This document shows positions 41,918 through 51,319 of a stretch of 64,000 nucleotides of DNA, in pieces. The notes beneath the pieces are model-generated. The model was not told where the DNA came from and did not search any database. It saw only the letters and a program-made list of their open reading frames with translations. Each line of letters begins with the position of its first letter. Position 1 is the first letter of the stretch. Made by a program: the position numbers and the translations under genes. The stretch comes from Claveliimonas bilis. Lineage in GTDB: Bacteria; Bacillota; Clostridia; Lachnospirales; Lachnospiraceae. The DNA lies in the NCBI RefSeq assembly GCF_020892095.1, contig NZ_AP024845.1:1488001-1552000 (forward strand), written 5' to 3'.

Positions 41918-42829
41918 ATGGGAGAATCTGTGATAATTATATTTTTAATCATTCATATCATTCTGTGTATCCTCGTATATCTTCTTATGAGGATATCGCT
42001 TTTAAAAGCGCCGCGGCAGTTTATGCCGATCGTATGTCTGGTTCCCCTGTGGGGGCTTTTGGCACTCCTTTTTCTGGAGATACGGACCAGAGGACGGCAG
42101 GATATATATGAAGAAGTGGGAATTGAAAAACTGAAGATCAATGATGCGATCCACCGAAGCATCCTGATGGAAGAAGATCCTATCGAAGATCGGGTCGTAC
42201 CTCTGGAGGAAGCGCTTCTTATCAATGATCCTCTCACCAGACGAGAGCTGATGATGGAAGTCATGTATGCCAATCCCGATGACTATGTAAAGCAGCTGAA
42301 AGAAGCCCGAACAAATGATGATACAGAGGTTGTTCATTATGCGGTCACAGCTCTTGCAGAGCTGCAGAAGGAATACGATCTTCAGTTTCAGGAGCTGGAC
42401 TGGGAATTGGAAAATGATCCGGACAATGACGACATTACAGACCGTTATCTGAAGCTTTTAGATCAGTATCTGGAAAGCGGAATTGCGGAGGGAAATGAAA
42501 GAATCTTAAAACTTCGCTCTTACAGCGGCATGCTGGAGAAAAAGCTTAAGAATCATCCTGACCGTCTGCCTCTGTGGAGAGAAAAAGCGGTTACCGATTT
42601 AAGGATTGGAAAATATGATGAAGCCCGTCAGGAAATTGAGCATATCATGCGGGAATGGGACAGAAATGAAGCGGGCTATCTGTTGATGATACAATACTAT
42701 TCTGCGGTACAGAGCCGCAGGGGGATTGAACAGATATTAGAGACAATTACCAGAAAAAATATTTATCTCACGCCGGAGGGAAGGAGTCAGATCAGGTTCT
42801 GGCAGGAAGAAGGAAGGAATAGCATTTGA
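41918..42829 (+). CDS. pelE: PelE-like membrane TPR protein
   Basis: 303 residues with two N-terminal membrane helices (about 5-24 and 36-53) and a helical cytosolic part with TPR-like segments, clearest at about 210-280 (PLWREKAVTDLRIGKYDEARQEIEHI). Two helices plus TPR is the layout of PelE, a partner of PelD. Position 3 nt after the PelD-like gene and before the deacetylase-like genes matches the pelD-pelE order of Bacillus cereus. It overlaps the next gene by 4 nt. Confidence 0.75.
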   Translation: MGESVIIIFLIIHIILCILVYLLMRISLLKAPRQFMPIVCLVPLWGLLALLFLEIRTRGRQDIYEEVGIEKLKINDAIHRSILMEEDPIEDRVVPLEEALLINDPLTRRELMMEVMYANPDDYVKQLKEARTNDDTEVVHYAVTALAELQKEYDLQFQELDWELENDPDNDDITDRYLKLLDQYLESGIAEGNERILKLRSYSGMLEKKLKNHPDRLPLWREKAVTDLRIGKYDEARQEIEHIMREWDRNEAGYLLMIQYYSAVQSRRGIEQILETITRKNIYLTPEGRSQIRFWQEEGRNSI

Positions 42830-44667
42830 AAAGAAGAAAGCGACAAAAGGGAGGCATTTTCCGTTTCCGAAAACTGCAGACAGTGATTGTAGTCTTTTTA
42901 TTGCTGGTAGGCGTGCTGTGCTTCGTGCAGTGGAATGTCCCTTATGAGGAACAGGAAAGAGAGCTGGAACCTGTAGAACAGGACAGCCGTGATCTGGTGA
43001 CTTTGGACCAGGATCCGGAGTGCCTTATTATCTGGGAAGATGATGACATGGGCAGACAGGGACTGGAGCTTATGGAAGATATCTTAAGTCAGATGAAAAT
43101 CCCTTATGAAACAGTACAGGGAGAAGAGTCGAACCGGCATGACCTGGAAGATTATGAGACCGTTGTTCTTTCCGTGACACACTGGAATATTTTGGATGAG
43201 ACGCTTCTGAAGCTTCGGGACTGGCTGGAAGGAGGAGGAAGTCTGATGGCCCTCTATCCCCCGGATATCAACGGAAGCTTTCAGGTATTTGCAAAAGACT
43301 TCGGAATTGAAAGACTGGGAAATGGCTACGTCGTAATGTCCGGTCTTCGGATGACCCGCCCCTTTATGATAGGCGGGGACAAGGAATACGTAATTACGGA
43401 TCCCTTTGAGTCATCCCTGTCAGTATCCCTGGATGACAGCGCAGAGGTCTATATGGAATCTACAGATGAAAATCCGGTTCCTCTGCTCTGGAAGACAAAG
43501 CAGGGAGAAGGAGAGGCTGTATTCTGCAATATTGGAATTGTGGAAAAGGCGTACCGGGGGTTCTACTCCACAGCTTACAGCCTGCTGGAAGAAACATGCG
43601 CATGGCCGGTGATCAACGGTTCTACGTTTTATATTGATGATTTTCCATCTCCGGTTCCCGGAGGGGAGAGCAAATATATTAAGCGGGATTACGGGATGAC
43701 GGTCTCGGAATTTTATACACAGGTATGGTGGAATGATGTATATAATCTGGCGGAGGAATACGGCATCCGCTACACAGGACTTGTGATCGAACAGTATTCT
43801 GATGATGTGGAGCAGCCCTATGAGCGCAATAATGATATACAGCGCTACCGATATTTTGGAAATATGCTTCTTGATCAGGGAGGAGAGATCGGCTTCCATG
43901 GGTACAATCACATGCCGCTGTGCCTTCTTGGATTCGATTACGGAGACGGATATGAGTCCTACCGGCTGTGGCACAGTTATGAGGATATGCTGGCCTCTAT
44001 CCAGGAGCTGAAAACATTCTGTGAAGAGCTTTTTCCTAAAGAGAAATTTCAGGTCTATGTTCCTCCCTCCAATATTCTCTCCGAGGAAGGCAGAACCATG
44101 CTGAAGGAGGATGTGGAAGGGATCAAAGCCATTGCCAGTGTTTATATTGGTGATACGGAAGAGAATGCGTATGAACAGGAATTTGAGGTGGCGGAGGATG
44201 GGATGATCGAGACGCCCCGCATCATATCTGGATATATTATGGATGATTATACCCAGCTTATAGCATTCTCGGAGCTGAACTTTCACTATGTAAACACCCA
44301 TTTCCAGCATCCTGACGATACCCTGGACGAGGACAGGGGAGCGGCTCTTGGATGGGAGGAAATGTACCAAAGGATTTCAGACTATACCGAATGGCTGTAT
44401 ACATCGGCTCCGGACATCCGTAATCTGACCGGCAGCGAACTGGCGGCGGCAGTACAGATTTACGACAATCTGGAAGTGGAACGGGACTATACAGACGGAA
44501 GATTAAAACTTCATCTGGCAAATTTCAGGGACGAGGCCTGGCTTATGGTCCGGATCAATGAGGGGATGCCGGGAGAAGTAACAGGAGGGAGTCTTACGGA
44601 AGTGGCAGAAGGACTTTATCTTCTGGAAGCACAGGATGATGAGATAGAAATTGTAATTGGGCAGTAA
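42826..44667 (+). CDS. DUF2194 polysaccharide deacetylase-like protein with intact metal site
   Basis: 613 residues, TTG start at 42826 behind AGGAAGG. One N-terminal helix (about 15-35) anchors it; the rest is outside. A first Rossmann-like domain (about 60-250) precedes a CE4-like NodB domain: Asp271/Asp272 in YIDDFPSP, His358 and His362 in FHGYNHMP (HxxxH), YVPPSNI and a late His in FHYVNTHFQHP. These are the catalytic base and metal ligands of CE4 deacetylases, so it should be active. It takes the place of PelA's deacetylase in Gram-positive pel loci, presumably removing acetyl groups from the polymer. Confidence 0.75.
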   Translation: MKRRKRQKGGIFRFRKLQTVIVVFLLLVGVLCFVQWNVPYEEQERELEPVEQDSRDLVTLDQDPECLIIWEDDDMGRQGLELMEDILSQMKIPYETVQGEESNRHDLEDYETVVLSVTHWNILDETLLKLRDWLEGGGSLMALYPPDINGSFQVFAKDFGIERLGNGYVVMSGLRMTRPFMIGGDKEYVITDPFESSLSVSLDDSAEVYMESTDENPVPLLWKTKQGEGEAVFCNIGIVEKAYRGFYSTAYSLLEETCAWPVINGSTFYIDDFPSPVPGGESKYIKRDYGMTVSEFYTQVWWNDVYNLAEEYGIRYTGLVIEQYSDDVEQPYERNNDIQRYRYFGNMLLDQGGEIGFHGYNHMPLCLLGFDYGDGYESYRLWHSYEDMLASIQELKTFCEELFPKEKFQVYVPPSNILSEEGRTMLKEDVEGIKAIASVYIGDTEENAYEQEFEVAEDGMIETPRIISGYIMDDYTQLIAFSELNFHYVNTHFQHPDDTLDEDRGAALGWEEMYQRISDYTEWLYTSAPDIRNLTGSELAAAVQIYDNLEVERDYTDGRLKLHLANFRDEAWLMVRINEGMPGEVTGGSLTEVAEGLYLLEAQDDEIEIVIGQ

Positions 44668-44700
44668 GGAAGACAGAAGGGTACAGAGAAAGGAAGCAGG

Positions 44701-46620
44701 ATGAACAAAAAGCAGAAACGCTATATTTCGGTTATTATTGTATTAATTGTATTTATATTGATTGCGGTTGCTCTGCTTGGACAGTATGGCTGGATGGTGA
44801 CAAGGACAGGAGGCGGGGAATCCGGCCTTTCCATTCTGGAGGATAACAGTTTTACAAAACTTGGTTACAGTGGAGAGGAAACGCAGGAGGAGAATCCGGA
44901 CTGCCTTTACCTGTGGGACAGTACAGATGAAAATTCTGCCGTCTTTTATGATCAGATGACGCAGATCCTTCACGACATGAAGGTAGAGTATACTGAGACA
45001 GATCTTAGCAAGGAAGAGATGCCGGATCCTGATCAATACCAGATTGTCATTACGGGATTTACAAACTTTCAGGAACACAGCAGTGTCATACTGGAAGTGG
45101 TAAGCTGGATGGAGAAAGGCGGCAACCTTCTGATGCCGCAGGTTCCGGAAACCGGCAGTGTGTACAGTTTTATGAGTCCGAGGATCGGCGTGGAAAACCT
45201 GGGTTCCGCCTACTATGAAGTCAGTGGAATCCGGATCACAGATGATTTTATGATTACCGGAGAACAGACAGAGTATGCCATCGAATATCCTTATCAGTCC
45301 GCGCTTACGGTCTCCCTTGGAGAATCCTGCGAAGTTCATATGGTGTCGGCGGATGAAAGAGAAGTGCCCCTTTTGTGGGAGACGGACCGCAGGGAAGGGC
45401 ATGTGGTTGTTGTGAACCTGGGGCATTATGAAAAAAACTGCAGAGGAATTTACGCGGCAGCTTACAGTCTTCTGTCAGAGTACTGTGTATGGCCTGTTAT
45501 TAACAGTTCGGCGTTTTATATAGATGGTTTTCCTTTCCCCCTTCCAAAAGAAAAGAACTCCTACATTACAAAGGAGTATGGGGACAATATGGATATGTAT
45601 TCTTTTTATGTCAGAGAATGGTGGAATGACCTTATCAGTCTGGCGGAAGAATACGGTATTTCCTATACAGGAACGATACAGGAGAACAATGATAATGATG
45701 TAGAAGCGCCTTTTGAGTCAAAGGCTTCCTCCAACCGGTATCAGTATTTTGCATCTACTTTAATGGAACTGGACGGAGAACTGGGCCTTTTCGGATATAA
45801 CCAGCAGCCTCTTTGCCTGGAAACCAGCGATATCGGGATCCGGGAGGGAACAGAAGAGGATATCGGAGAGGAGACGGAAGAGCTGGATTATGAGAAGGAT
45901 CTGGGTCTGAAATACTGGAACAATAAATCGGACATGGCAGCAGGTCTTAAGGAAGTGGAGGAATTTCAGAAAGGAATTATTGACAGTGAAACGATGCAGG
46001 TCTATACGCCTCCTTCCAATATCTGGTCAGAGGACGGACTGGATGCGATAAAAGATACTCTGCCGGATATCGCAGCCGTGGCGGCGGACTATTTCAGCGG
46101 CGGATATGCGAAGGAGCAGGAATACGAAGTAGACGAAGACGGGATGATCATGACGCCCCGCATAACATCCGGAGGAGAAATCAGTGAAGATATGAAGCTG
46201 AGCGCTTTTTCGGAGCTGAATTTTCACTATGTGGTTTCCCATTCTATCTCTCCTACAGATGTGCTGAATCCGGATGCGGGAGCTGATCTTGGCTGGCCTG
46301 CCATGGTGGAAAATCTGAACGATTATGAAAAATGGCAGGAAGAGGCAGCGCCGGACATCCGACGGATGACAGGATCTGAAATGGCAGGCGCAGTGCAGAG
46401 ATTTTATTATTTAGGATCAGAAGAGATCGAGACAAAAGACGGTCTGGAAATCCAGCTGTCGAATTTTCAGGATGAAGCCTGGCTGATGATCCGTTTTAAC
46501 GAGTGGACACCGGATGAAGAGTCGGTGAAAGGCGGAAGCCTGACGAAGCTGAGCGGGAATCTGTATCTTCTGGAAGCAGAGCAGGATACGGTTACGATTC
46601 AAAGAAAGGATGCAAAATGA
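44701..46620 (+). CDS. DUF2194 paralogue with lost metal ligands
   Basis: 639 residues, a paralogue of the preceding protein with the same order: N-terminal helix (about 8-28), Rossmann-like domain, CE4-like domain, and the same closing sequence (NFQDEAWLMIRFNEW...GGSLTKLSGNLYLLEA). Critical positions differ: Asp272 of the partner is Gly276 (YIDGFPFP), His358 is Phe364 and His362 is Gln368 (LFGYNQQP). It should not bind the metal, and is likely a polymer-binding or structural subunit acting with the active copy. It overlaps PelF by 4 nt. Confidence 0.72.
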   Translation: MNKKQKRYISVIIVLIVFILIAVALLGQYGWMVTRTGGGESGLSILEDNSFTKLGYSGEETQEENPDCLYLWDSTDENSAVFYDQMTQILHDMKVEYTETDLSKEEMPDPDQYQIVITGFTNFQEHSSVILEVVSWMEKGGNLLMPQVPETGSVYSFMSPRIGVENLGSAYYEVSGIRITDDFMITGEQTEYAIEYPYQSALTVSLGESCEVHMVSADEREVPLLWETDRREGHVVVVNLGHYEKNCRGIYAAAYSLLSEYCVWPVINSSAFYIDGFPFPLPKEKNSYITKEYGDNMDMYSFYVREWWNDLISLAEEYGISYTGTIQENNDNDVEAPFESKASSNRYQYFASTLMELDGELGLFGYNQQPLCLETSDIGIREGTEEDIGEETEELDYEKDLGLKYWNNKSDMAAGLKEVEEFQKGIIDSETMQVYTPPSNIWSEDGLDAIKDTLPDIAAVAADYFSGGYAKEQEYEVDEDGMIMTPRITSGGEISEDMKLSAFSELNFHYVVSHSISPTDVLNPDAGADLGWPAMVENLNDYEKWQEEAAPDIRRMTGSEMAGAVQRFYYLGSEEIETKDGLEIQLSNFQDEAWLMIRFNEWTPDEESVKGGSLTKLSGNLYLLEAEQDTVTIQRKDAK

Positions 46621-48041
46621 GGATCTGTGTAATACTGGAAGGGTGCTATCCCTATGTGACAGGAGGGGTATCTACCTGGGTTCACCAATATATGAAGGCC
46701 ATGCCCCAGCATGAATTTGTAGTTTGGGCGGTAGGTGCTGATTCCAAAGATCAGGGAAAGTTTAAATATGAGCTTCCTGACAATGTTGTAGAGATCAGGG
46801 AAATCTTTTTAAATGACGCTCTTACCATGCCTTTTGTAAAAGAAAAATACAAGTTTAAAGAAGAGGAGCTGGAAGCGCTCCGGGAATTTGTAAACTGCCG
46901 GGAGCCAAACTGGGAAACTTTGTTCCGCATGTATCATGACAATAAGGTATCTCCGGTGGCGTTTTTGATGAGTGAGGATTTCCTGGAAATCCTTATGAAA
47001 ATCTGTCATGAAGAGTACCCTTATACCAGTTTTTCGGATCTTTTTCATACAGTCAGATCTATGCTTCTTCCGGTGCTCTATATTTTGCAGTCGGATGTGC
47101 CCAAGGCGGATATTTATCACGCCATTGCCACAGGTTACAGCGGAGTGCTCGCGAGGCTTGGAAGTTATGTCAATGGTGTGCCTTATGAGATTACAGAGCA
47201 CGGAATCTATACCCGGGAGAGAGAGGAAGAGATCATCCGTGCAAAATGGGTTATACCGGCATTTAAAAGATTTTGGGTGCGTTTTTTCTATATGTTGTCG
47301 GGTGCGGCATATGGCAAGGCTTCTATGATCACCAGCCTCTTTGATAAAGCAAGGGAAACACAGATTGAGATGGGGGGAGCCCCGGAGCTTTGCAGATACA
47401 TTACCAATGGGATTCATTACGAAAGGTTTTCCTCCATGAGGCCGAAAAAGGATAATGGATATGTAGATATTGGGGCGGTCCTTCGGATTTCCCCGATTAA
47501 AGATGTTAAGACCCTTCTCTATGCATTTGCGGATCTGCGAAGCAGGCTTTCGAATGTGAGACTTTATATTGCAGGACCCGAGGACGATGAAGAGTATGCG
47601 AAAGAGTGTTATGACCTGAAGGAACAGCTGGGGCTTGCCGATGCATATTTCCTTGGGACAGTCAATATTCTGGAATATATGGAAAAATTTGATTTTACCG
47701 TCCTTAGCAGTATTTCAGAAGGACAGCCGCTGGCTGTTCTGGAATCGTTCGCTGCAGGAAGACCCTGCGTTGTAACAGATGTGGGATGCTGCAAACAGCT
47801 GATAAACGGGATGGAGGGAGACGACCTGGGAGTGGCGGGCTACTGCGTGCCGCCCATGTACAGGGAAGCGCTCTGTGATGCACTGGAAATGATGTGTACC
47901 CATACAGAGGAACGTTATCAGATGGGACAGATCGGGAGAAAGAGGGTAGAAAAATACTTTCGGCATGAAGATATGATACGCAATTATCAGGAAGCATATG
48001 ATGAGGTGTTTAGAAGATGGCAGGAATCGGTTTCAGCTTAA
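46617..48041 (+). CDS. pelF: PelF glycosyltransferase
   Basis: 474 residues, cytosolic GT-B enzyme of family GT4. N-terminal CVILEGCYPYVTGGVSTW is characteristic of PelF, C-terminal ISEGQPLAVLESFAAGRP contains the EX7E motif (Glu368, Glu376). PelF polymerises the Pel chain using UDP-N-acetylgalactosamine-type donors. Its start overlaps the preceding gene (ATGA) and its end overlaps PelG by 25 nt, consistent with a stoichiometric complex. Confidence 0.92.
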   Translation: MRICVILEGCYPYVTGGVSTWVHQYMKAMPQHEFVVWAVGADSKDQGKFKYELPDNVVEIREIFLNDALTMPFVKEKYKFKEEELEALREFVNCREPNWETLFRMYHDNKVSPVAFLMSEDFLEILMKICHEEYPYTSFSDLFHTVRSMLLPVLYILQSDVPKADIYHAIATGYSGVLARLGSYVNGVPYEITEHGIYTREREEEIIRAKWVIPAFKRFWVRFFYMLSGAAYGKASMITSLFDKARETQIEMGGAPELCRYITNGIHYERFSSMRPKKDNGYVDIGAVLRISPIKDVKTLLYAFADLRSRLSNVRLYIAGPEDDEEYAKECYDLKEQLGLADAYFLGTVNILEYMEKFDFTVLSSISEGQPLAVLESFAAGRPCVVTDVGCCKQLINGMEGDDLGVAGYCVPPMYREALCDALEMMCTHTEERYQMGQIGRKRVEKYFRHEDMIRNYQEAYDEVFRRWQESVSA

Positions 48042-51000
48042 AAAGATTATTCAGTAAACGAGGATTCTTCTCGCTTTGCAGGGCATACGGATATGCGGGA
48101 ATTATTTGTGCAGGGCCTATGATCCTGGGTGTTATCATGCTGGCGGGTGTCAGTCTGACAGCCAGGCTGGCAGGAATGGAAGCCCATGACAGGGAATTGA
48201 TGAACTGTATGCTTACTTACAGTCTGTTAGTTTCCCTTAGTATCACCAGCTGGTTCAACATGGTTACGACCCGCTATGTATCTGACATGCTCTATGAGGA
48301 AAAGCTGGATAAGATCATGCCTTCTCTTTACGGAAGCTGTTCTATTATGCTTGTGGCAGGAGCCGTTCTTTACGGAGTTTTTCTTTGGTTTTCAGGAGTG
48401 CCCCTGATCTATCAGATCCTGTGTCTGTGGTTTTCCCTCATTCTGATCGTAGTGTGGATGGAAATGGTTTACCTGACAGCTCTTAAGGACTATAAAGGAA
48501 TCGTGCTTGCATTTACCATTTCCCTGATGCTGGGATTCCTGTGCGCTCTTATCCTTGTCGTTATCGGATGGGTCAGTATTGTGAGTCTGATGCTGTGTAT
48601 TATTATTGCCTATGGCACGCTGATGGTATGGTATTATAAACTGCTTCTTGACTATTTCCCTAAAAGTGAGGGAAGCAAATATACATTCCTGCGTTGGTTT
48701 GACCGTTATAAATCGCTTGCTTTTACAGGAGGTTTTATCAATATCGGGTTGTTTGCCCATCTTGTGATCATGTATTTCGGACCTTTGCAGATCCAGGTTG
48801 AGGGGTTGTTTTACGGGGCACCGGCACATGATGTTCCGGCGCTGTTTGCGTTTTTCTCCATTTTGATCACGACCATTAATTTTGTGACTTCTGTGGAAGT
48901 TCGTTTTTATCCGTCTTATCGGAATTATTACAGCCTGTTCAATGACAACGGCTCTATCAGGGATATTGAACAGGCAGAAACGGAGATGCTGACCATTCTG
49001 AAGCAGGAATTGACTTTCAGCGGACATAAGCAGCTTATTTCAACGATTCTGTTCGTTGTATTCGGGAGTTATGTATTGGAGTGGCTCTCACTTGGATTTA
49101 CGGATACATCTATTGGAATTTTCCGGTTTTTGTGTACAGGATATGGAATTTATGCGATCAGTAATTCCATTATGCTGATTCTCCTCTATTTTGAGGACTA
49201 CACAGGTGCGCTTCTTGGCACGATGGCCTTTGCTGCAGTCAGCGTGGCTGCCACGATCCTGCAGATTTTATTTGGCTCTGTCAACTTCTTTGGCCTGGGC
49301 TTTCTGCTGGGCGGTATTGTATTTTACTTTATTGTCTGGCTGAGGCTGGAATGGTATACAAGGAGGCTCCCCTATTTCCTCCTGTGCAGGAAGGCTTTTG
49401 TGCCGAACATGGAAAAAGGATTTTTTGCAAGGCTGTGTGATCGCCTGGATGCCAGAGATGAAAAGAAGGCCAATGCACCCAAGGAAAAGTGGAAAAAGAA
49501 ACGGCGGAAAATGGCGGGAGCAGCCATGCTTGCCCTTGTGTTTCTCCTGAATGGCTGCAGTGCAGATACGGGTGCCGTTTCCGGCAGTACCGGAAGCGAT
49601 GTAGAAGCGGCAGCGGAAGATACCCAGGAGACAAAAGGTGATCCGGTAGAAAAGGAAGAGCTGGAAGAATCCGAGGAGACTCTTCAGGATAACAAGGCAG
49701 TATATGCGGATGATGATGAGACTTCTGTGGTAACCATGTATCTGACTGTATCGGAAGGAAATGCGGCAGATCACACGAACCATACCTGGACAGAGATCAA
49801 CAGTCTGGATAACTATTATTATGAGGACAATAATCTGGACCGCTACAATTGTGAAGCCCTCCTTCAGATCGGGGATGAATTCGGAAATGGCGAGACTTCG
49901 CCCAACGCTACAGTACAGATACGGGGACAGTCCTCATCCAGACGGGATCAGAAAAATTATAAAATTCGTATTAAGGATGGCATGGGTGAATGGAGAGGAC
50001 AAAGAACGATCGCCCTCAATAAACATGTAGGAGATGTCTATCGTTTTAAAAATAAGCTCGCCTATGATCTGATGAAGGATATTCCCCAGATGATGAGTGC
50101 GAGAACACAGTTTGTGCGCCTTTATGTGAAGGATACTACAGAGGGGGGAAACGGTACATTTACCGACTATGGATTATATACTCAGGTAGAACAGATTAAT
50201 AAAACATATTTGAAAACACACGGACTTGATAACAAAGGTTATTTATATAAAATTAATTTCTTTGAGTGGTATCAATATGACGAATTGAAGCTGAAAACAG
50301 ATGAAGATTATGATGAGAAAGCCTTCGAAGAATATTTGGAGATCAAGGGGAATGACGATCATACAAAGCTTTTGGAACTGCTGGAAAAGGTCAATGATTA
50401 CTCGGTTCCGATAGAAGAAATTGTGGAACAGCATTTCGATATGGATAATATTTGCTATTGGATGGCGTTTCACATTTTAATTGGAAATTACGATGTAGGA
50501 TCCCGAAACTATTATTTGTACAGTCCTCAGAATTCAGATAAATGGTATTTTATTTCATGGGATAATGATGCAGCCCTTTCAAGGACGCAGTATGAGCAGA
50601 GTAATTATTCGGAAGGACTTTCCTGGGAAAGAGGAATCACTCAGTTCCTTCACGTAATTCTATTTAACCGTATTTTCCAGGAGGATGAATATCGGGATAT
50701 GCTGACAAATGCTGTGGAGGATCTCTATACCAATTACCTGACGACAGAAAAAATGACGTCTATGATAAATCAGTACAGCAGTGTAGTAAAGCCTTATATC
50801 TATAGCAGTCCGGATGTGGAATACGCCGTAGAAGAAGACCAGGCTGTCTATGATCAGCTGGTTGCTGCCCTGCCGGGTGAGATTAAATTGAATTATCAGT
50901 ATTATCAGGAAAGCCTGGAAAAACCGTGGCCTTTCTATGTGGGAACTCCAACAGTGGAAGATGGAAAGCTCAACGTACTGTGGGATGCATCCTACGATAC

Positions 51001-51283
51001 GGATGGAGAAGATATTACGTACCGCGTAGTGCTGGCGCGGGACTGTGATTATACGGATGTGATCTATCAGGCGGATGGTCTGCAGCTTCCGGAGGTCAGC
51101 TTTGACATGCTTCCGGCCGGACAGTATTATCTGAAGGTGCAGGCGGTCAATGAGTCCGGTTATGTGCAGGACTGCTATGACTATTACTCCCGGGAAGATG
51201 GAGGAGGAAAAGCGTACGGAACGAAAGCATTTGTGGTGCAGGCTGACGGAACTATAACCAATGTGGACAATGCGGACGTATAA
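48017..51283 (+). CDS. pelG: PelG membrane exporter fused to an extracellular CotH domain
   Basis: 1088 residues. Residues 1-460 are PelG: start AGIGFSLKRLFSKRGFFSL, then about 12 membrane helices forming the Wzx-like channel that translocates the chain. After a basic linker (KWKKKRRK), Met499-Cys514 (MAGAAMLALVFLLNGC) reads exactly like a lipoprotein signal peptide but is internal and in frame, and is followed by a linker and a CotH kinase-like domain (about 560-900, with IRGQSSSRRDQKNYKI, DYGLYTQVEQINKTYL and FISWDNDAAL) and an Fn3-like C-terminus. No stop or frameshift separates the two. Either this is a real fusion where the buried signal peptide became an extra helix, or the CotH part is also made from the internal ATG at 49511. 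Confidence 0.85.
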   Translation: MAGIGFSLKRLFSKRGFFSLCRAYGYAGIICAGPMILGVIMLAGVSLTARLAGMEAHDRELMNCMLTYSLLVSLSITSWFNMVTTRYVSDMLYEEKLDKIMPSLYGSCSIMLVAGAVLYGVFLWFSGVPLIYQILCLWFSLILIVVWMEMVYLTALKDYKGIVLAFTISLMLGFLCALILVVIGWVSIVSLMLCIIIAYGTLMVWYYKLLLDYFPKSEGSKYTFLRWFDRYKSLAFTGGFINIGLFAHLVIMYFGPLQIQVEGLFYGAPAHDVPALFAFFSILITTINFVTSVEVRFYPSYRNYYSLFNDNGSIRDIEQAETEMLTILKQELTFSGHKQLISTILFVVFGSYVLEWLSLGFTDTSIGIFRFLCTGYGIYAISNSIMLILLYFEDYTGALLGTMAFAAVSVAATILQILFGSVNFFGLGFLLGGIVFYFIVWLRLEWYTRRLPYFLLCRKAFVPNMEKGFFARLCDRLDARDEKKANAPKEKWKKKRRKMAGAAMLALVFLLNGCSADTGAVSGSTGSDVEAAAEDTQETKGDPVEKEELEESEETLQDNKAVYADDDETSVVTMYLTVSEGNAADHTNHTWTEINSLDNYYYEDNNLDRYNCEALLQIGDEFGNGETSPNATVQIRGQSSSRRDQKNYKIRIKDGMGEWRGQRTIALNKHVGDVYRFKNKLAYDLMKDIPQMMSARTQFVRLYVKDTTEGGNGTFTDYGLYTQVEQINKTYLKTHGLDNKGYLYKINFFEWYQYDELKLKTDEDYDEKAFEEYLEIKGNDDHTKLLELLEKVNDYSVPIEEIVEQHFDMDNICYWMAFHILIGNYDVGSRNYYLYSPQNSDKWYFISWDNDAALSRTQYEQSNYSEGLSWERGITQFLHVILFNRIFQEDEYRDMLTNAVEDLYTNYLTTEKMTSMINQYSSVVKPYIYSSPDVEYAVEEDQAVYDQLVAALPGEIKLNYQYYQESLEKPWPFYVGTPTVEDGKLNVLWDASYDTDGEDITYRVVLARDCDYTDVIYQADGLQLPEVSFDMLPAGQYYLKVQAVNESGYVQDCYDYYSREDGGGKAYGTKAFVVQADGTITNVDNADV

Positions 51284-51319
51284 GCCTATGGCAATTGTTG
51301 CGGTACAAGGAGGAAGAAT

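Noticed and set aside
43420-44370. 316-codon minus-strand open frame opposite the first DUF2194 gene
   Set aside because: Antisense to the CE4-like catalytic domain; no family features of its own.
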